Notes under the pieces: generated by a model
Told to the model about the DNA's origin: nothing
Databases searched by the model: none
The model's input: only the letters and a program-made list of their open reading frames with translations
Part shown: in pieces, positions 60,982 to 64,000 of the stretch
Numbering within the stretch: the stretch's first letter is position 1
Layout: the number at the start of each line of letters is the position of its first letter
Assembly: GCF_021391675.1 (NCBI RefSeq)
Contig: NZ_CP090096.1
Location: forward strand, 682,001 to 746,000
DNA length: 64,000 bases
Reading direction: 5' to 3'
From: Neorhizobium galegae
Lineage (GTDB): Bacteria; Pseudomonadota; Alphaproteobacteria; Rhizobiales; Rhizobiaceae
Position numbers and translations under genes: made by a program

Positions 60982-62682
60982 TCAGTAGGAAACCATGACT
61001 TCGATCATGGCCTGCTGGCCGCTCCTGGTCGAGGCCAATGCCCGCTGCAGCGCCGCCGGCAAGTCGGCGCCGGTCTCGACGCGTTCGGCATGGGCGCCAT
61101 GGGCGCGGGCGACGGCGGCATAGTCCGGAGCCGGATCGAGCGCGGTGATCGGCATGGTGTTGGCGGTCGCGGCGCTGCCGTCCGGATACATGTAGAGCGT
61201 CGAGCGACGCACGGCGTTCCAGATGCCGTTGTTGAAGACGACCGTCAGCAGCGGCAGTTTCAGCGCGGTCGCGGTCTGGTGGCAAGCGACAGGGTTGGCG
61301 AACATGTAGGAACCGTCACCGATCGTGGCGATCACCTGGCGGCTGCGGTCTCCAAGCTGGGCGCCGAGCGCTGCGGTCAGGCCGAAGCCGAGACCGCCGG
61401 AAAGCGGGGTCGAGAAGTAGGATTTCGGATGCTTGAACTCCATCACCGATGGATCGATGCCGAGTTCGTTCACGACAGTCGTCTTCTCGTCCATGATGGC
61501 GGAGACGCAAGCGCTGACATAGGCGGGCGTCATCGGTGACCCATTGCCGATCGCGGCGCGCTTGGCGGCGGCTTCCACCTGGGTTGCCTTCACCTTGGCC
61601 CACTTCTCGCGGCGTTCGGAGAAGGTTTCGCTGGCCGGCACGCGTTCTGACATCGCAGCGGCAAGGGCCGCGATCGTCTTGTTGACGCCGCCCGCAAGCG
61701 CGATGTCGATCGGGAAGCTGCGGATCGGCACGCGGCTATGCTGCGGATCCGGGCCGATGGCGATGATCTTGGCGCCTTCGGCGGGGGCGGTATGGTCGGA
61801 AATCCACGGAACCGCGGCATTGATCACCACCACGACGTCGGCTTCCTTCAGCACCTGGGTCGAGTCGCGGCCAATCATCATCGGATGGTCGCTCGGCAGG
61901 GCCAGGCGCGTCGCCCACATCTCGATTGTCGGCAGCGCGAACTTCTCGACGAAGCCGGCGAGCGGCTCGAAATCCGCAGCGAGTTCCGGGCTCTGGGTGA
62001 TGATCAGCGGGTTTTTTGCCTTGGCGAGCAGGTCGGCAGCCTGAGCGACCAATTCCGGGTCGGCCGGGCCGAAGATCGTCGGGGTAACCGTCGAGCGGTG
62101 GCTGATCTCGACCTCCGCACCTTCGGCCAGCGCCTCGCGCGGCAGGCTCAGATAGACCGGGCCGCGCGGCTCGCTCATGGCGATGCTCATGGCGCGGTCG
62201 ATGACGATGCCTGCCTGTTCCGGGTAACGCAGTTCATAGTCCCATTTGACCACTTCGCGGACCATGCCGCCCTGGTCGAACATTTCCTGGCCCCAATGGA
62301 TCGGCGAGGAGCGTGAGCCGAAACGGCCGTGTTCGGTGATCGGCGTGCGGCCGGAGAACATCATGACAGGCACGTTTTCGGATCGGGCGTTGATCAGGCC
62401 CATGACCGAGTTGGCAAGCCCGACATTGACGTGGACGATCACGCCGGCCGGTTTTGACGTCATCAGGTAATAGCCGTGCGCCATGCCGACCGCGACACCC
62501 TCATGCGGGATGACAAGGGCTTCCGGCATTTTCAGGCCGGTTTCGGACTGGCGGGCAAACGCCTCGATGATCGACGGAAAGTCGGTGCCGCCATTGGCGA
62601 ACAGGACATCGATGCCGGCGGCCTTCATATGCGACAGAACTGCCTCGGCGGCGAATGTTCCGGTCGGTTTTTCGTGTTTCAT
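60982..62682 (-). CDS. ThDP-dependent enzyme, acetolactate synthase-like (second)
   Basis: This 566-residue enzyme has the catalytic-Glu segment VIPHEGVAVGMAHGYY and a standard diphosphate site IGDGSYMFANPVACHQT, then VVFNNGIWNAV. It is only distantly similar to the other ThDP enzyme of this operon, which has GDA instead of GDG. It is probably a decarboxylase or carboligase of 2-oxoacids. It follows the aldehyde dehydrogenase gene by 48 bases. Confidence 0.9.
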   Translation of the reverse strand: MKHEKPTGTFAAEAVLSHMKAAGIDVLFANGGTDFPSIIEAFARQSETGLKMPEALVIPHEGVAVGMAHGYYLMTSKPAGVIVHVNVGLANSVMGLINARSENVPVMMFSGRTPITEHGRFGSRSSPIHWGQEMFDQGGMVREVVKWDYELRYPEQAGIVIDRAMSIAMSEPRGPVYLSLPREALAEGAEVEISHRSTVTPTIFGPADPELVAQAADLLAKAKNPLIITQSPELAADFEPLAGFVEKFALPTIEMWATRLALPSDHPMMIGRDSTQVLKEADVVVVINAAVPWISDHTAPAEGAKIIAIGPDPQHSRVPIRSFPIDIALAGGVNKTIAALAAAMSERVPASETFSERREKWAKVKATQVEAAAKRAAIGNGSPMTPAYVSACVSAIMDEKTTVVNELGIDPSVMEFKHPKSYFSTPLSGGLGFGLTAALGAQLGDRSRQVIATIGDGSYMFANPVACHQTATALKLPLLTVVFNNGIWNAVRRSTLYMYPDGSAATANTMPITALDPAPDYAAVARAHGAHAERVETGADLPAALQRALASTRSGQQAMIEVMVSY

Positions 62683-62730
62683 GCTGCAATCCTCTTGGAA
62701 ACATTTAATAACCCGCCAGAAACTCGTCCG

Positions 62731-64000
62731 TCAGGTGATGCTGACCGTCTTGGTGACCATGTAGGCATCGACGCCCTCGATCCCGACTTCGGAACCGTGG
62801 CCGCTCGCTTTTACCCCGCCGAACGGCGTTTCCGGCATGGAGATGTTGAAGGAATTGATGCCGACCATGCCCGCTTCCAGCGCGTCGGATAGTTTTGCGA
62901 TGGTCTTGTGCGAATTGGAGAAGGCATAGGCCGCAAGCCCGTAGGGCAGTTCGTTCGCCTTGGTGATAGCGTCGTCGAAATCCGAGAAGCGGTTGAGCAC
63001 GGCGACCGGGCCGAACGGCTCCTCGGTCATGATCCGCGCATCGCCCGGTACGTCGGCAAGCACGGTCGGGGCATAGAAAAAGCCTTCGTTGTTGATGCGA
63101 TGCCCGCCGGCGAGCAGCTTGGCGCCCTTGGCGGTGGCGTCCTGCACCAGCGCCTCGATTGCATCGCGGCGGCGGCCGTGGACGAGCGGACCCATGCCGG
63201 TCGCCGGATCGAGGCCGTCGCCGACCGTGATCTTCGCGGCACGCTCCGCAAAGCCGGCGCAGAAGGCGTCATAGGACTTGTCCTGCACATAGAAGCGGGT
63301 CGGTGAAACGCAGACCTGGCCGCCATTGCGGTATTTTCGCTGTACCGACATGTCGAGCGCCGCGGTCTGGTCGGCATCGTCGAAAACGAGTACCGGCGCA
63401 TGACCGCCAAGTTCCATCGTGGTGCGCTTCAGGCTTTCCGAGGCGAGCCGGATGAGGTGCTGGCCCACCGGGACCGAGCCGGTAAACGAGATCTTGCGGA
63501 TGATCGGCGAGGCCAGCAGGTGGCGCGAGATGAAGTCCGGCACGCCATAGACGACGGCAATGACGCCGGCCGGCACGCCCGCATCGACAAGGCATTGGGC
63601 GACGGCGGCGGCCGATGCCGGAGCCTCTTCGCCGGGCTTGTAGATCATCGTGCAGCCGGCGGCGAGCGCCGAGCCCATCTTGCGGGCAGCATTACCGATC
63701 GGGAAATTCCACGCCGAAAAGCCGGCGGTTGGGCCGACCGGTTCCTTGACCACCTGGAAGCGGGTTTCGCCGATGCGGCCGGGAATGACGCGGCCATAAG
63801 TGCGGCGGCCTTCCTCGGCGAACCACTCCATTTCTTCCGTGGCGAAATGGGTTTCCAGCCGCGCTTCGGCGATCGGCTTGCCCATTTCGAGCGTCGCAAG
63901 TGTCGCGATCTCTTCCTGCCGGTCGTGCATCAGCCCTGCTGCGCGCTTGAGGATGCGGCCGCGTTCGCGCGGGCTGGTGGCCCGCCAGAGCGGAAAGGCG
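62731..64000 (-). CDS. NAD(P)-dependent aldehyde dehydrogenase (succinate-semialdehyde type), 5'-truncated
   Basis: The gene runs off the right edge; at least 423 residues are visible. It has SAWNFPIGNAARKMGSALAA, TMELGGHAPVLVFDDAD (catalytic Glu), GGQVCVSPTRFY (catalytic Cys), TEEPFGPVAVLNRF and the C-terminal PFGGVKASGHGSEVG. The pattern fits the GabD-like branch. It would oxidise the aldehyde made by the ThDP enzymes of this operon to an acid. Confidence 0.92.
   Translation of the reverse strand, partial: AFPLWRATSPRERGRILKRAAGLMHDRQEEIATLATLEMGKPIAEARLETHFATEEMEWFAEEGRRTYGRVIPGRIGETRFQVVKEPVGPTAGFSAWNFPIGNAARKMGSALAAGCTMIYKPGEEAPASAAAVAQCLVDAGVPAGVIAVVYGVPDFISRHLLASPIIRKISFTGSVPVGQHLIRLASESLKRTTMELGGHAPVLVFDDADQTAALDMSVQRKYRNGGQVCVSPTRFYVQDKSYDAFCAGFAERAAKITVGDGLDPATGMGPLVHGRRRDAIEALVQDATAKGAKLLAGGHRINNEGFFYAPTVLADVPGDARIMTEEPFGPVAVLNRFSDFDDAITKANELPYGLAAYAFSNSHKTIAKLSDALEAGMVGINSFNISMPETPFGGVKASGHGSEVGIEGVDAYMVTKTVSIT

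Noticed and set aside
1..64000. CRISPR arrays, tRNA and rRNA genes, intact insertion sequences and phage genes
   Set aside because: None were recognised by reading. No regularly spaced repeats, no cloverleaf with a CCA-type end, and no full transposase were seen. A covariance-model scan would be the decisive test for RNA genes.

Overview
The window looks like chromosomal or large-replicon DNA from an alphaproteobacterium of the order Hyphomicrobiales, most likely Rhizobiaceae. The grounds are high G+C with strong third-position bias, rhizobial-type intergenic palindromic repeats, an IalB-family protein, a RirA-type TGA-N9-TCA iron box, many solute-binding-protein transporters, and many IclR/GntR/LysR/MarR regulators beside catabolic genes. 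I found no rRNA, tRNA or CRISPR array and no intact insertion sequence.

Layout. 1-9.4 kb: a catabolic and uptake region with a truncated cupin protein, a quinone oxidoreductase/DUF6282 hydrolase pair beside a divergent IclR regulator, and a GntR (FCD) regulator divergent from a TRAP transporter (dctP-dctQ-dctM) whose last gene is an aberrant type II dehydroquinase. 8.2-18 kb: two paralogous branched-chain-type binding proteins, the second leading a livHMGF operon. Between them lie a cupin, a GreA-like factor, a MYG1-family protein and a LysR regulator with two DNA-binding domains. 18-24.3 kb: a resolvase remnant, an A+T-rich acetyltransferase, an iron-box-associated FecBCD-type transporter divergent from a methyltransferase, an IalB-like protein and a vapBC module. 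24.4-32.5 kb: a large hybrid histidine kinase, a TPP-riboswitch-controlled thiMED salvage operon, and a Zn/Cd P-type ATPase gene split by an inserted 143-bp repeat. 32.5-48.6 kb: an alpha-glucosidase, two tiny disordered proteins, a methyltransferase, a PuuD-like hydrolase, a marR-emrB-emrA efflux operon, a second MFS exporter beside an IclR regulator, and a three-subunit gluconate/alcohol-type dehydrogenase. 48.7-56.7 kb: a second copy of the repeat, peptidase T, an ABC-F protein, an isochorismatase-like hydrolase, an SDR, an HD hydrolase, a GFA enzyme and small secreted proteins. 56.7-64 kb: one leftward operon with two flavin 2-hydroxyacid oxidases, two ThDP enzymes and an aldehyde dehydrogenase that runs off the right edge.

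How the genes work together. Most of the window is a scavenging toolkit: TRAP and ABC importers each paired with local regulators, periplasmic dehydrogenases feeding electrons to a triheme cytochrome, and a probable 2-hydroxyacid to 2-oxoacid to aldehyde to acid route at the right edge.

Strongest unusual observations: (1) a 143-bp palindromic repeat inserted between the metal-binding domain and the His-rich linker of a P-type ATPase, whose exact removal restores one 734-residue reading frame; (2) a dehydroquinase homologue lacking residues normally needed for catalysis, encoded with a TRAP importer; (3) duplicated binding proteins sharing the same promoter geometry but diverged in putative ligand-contact segments; (4) the paired hydroxyacid oxidase/ThDP enzyme operon.
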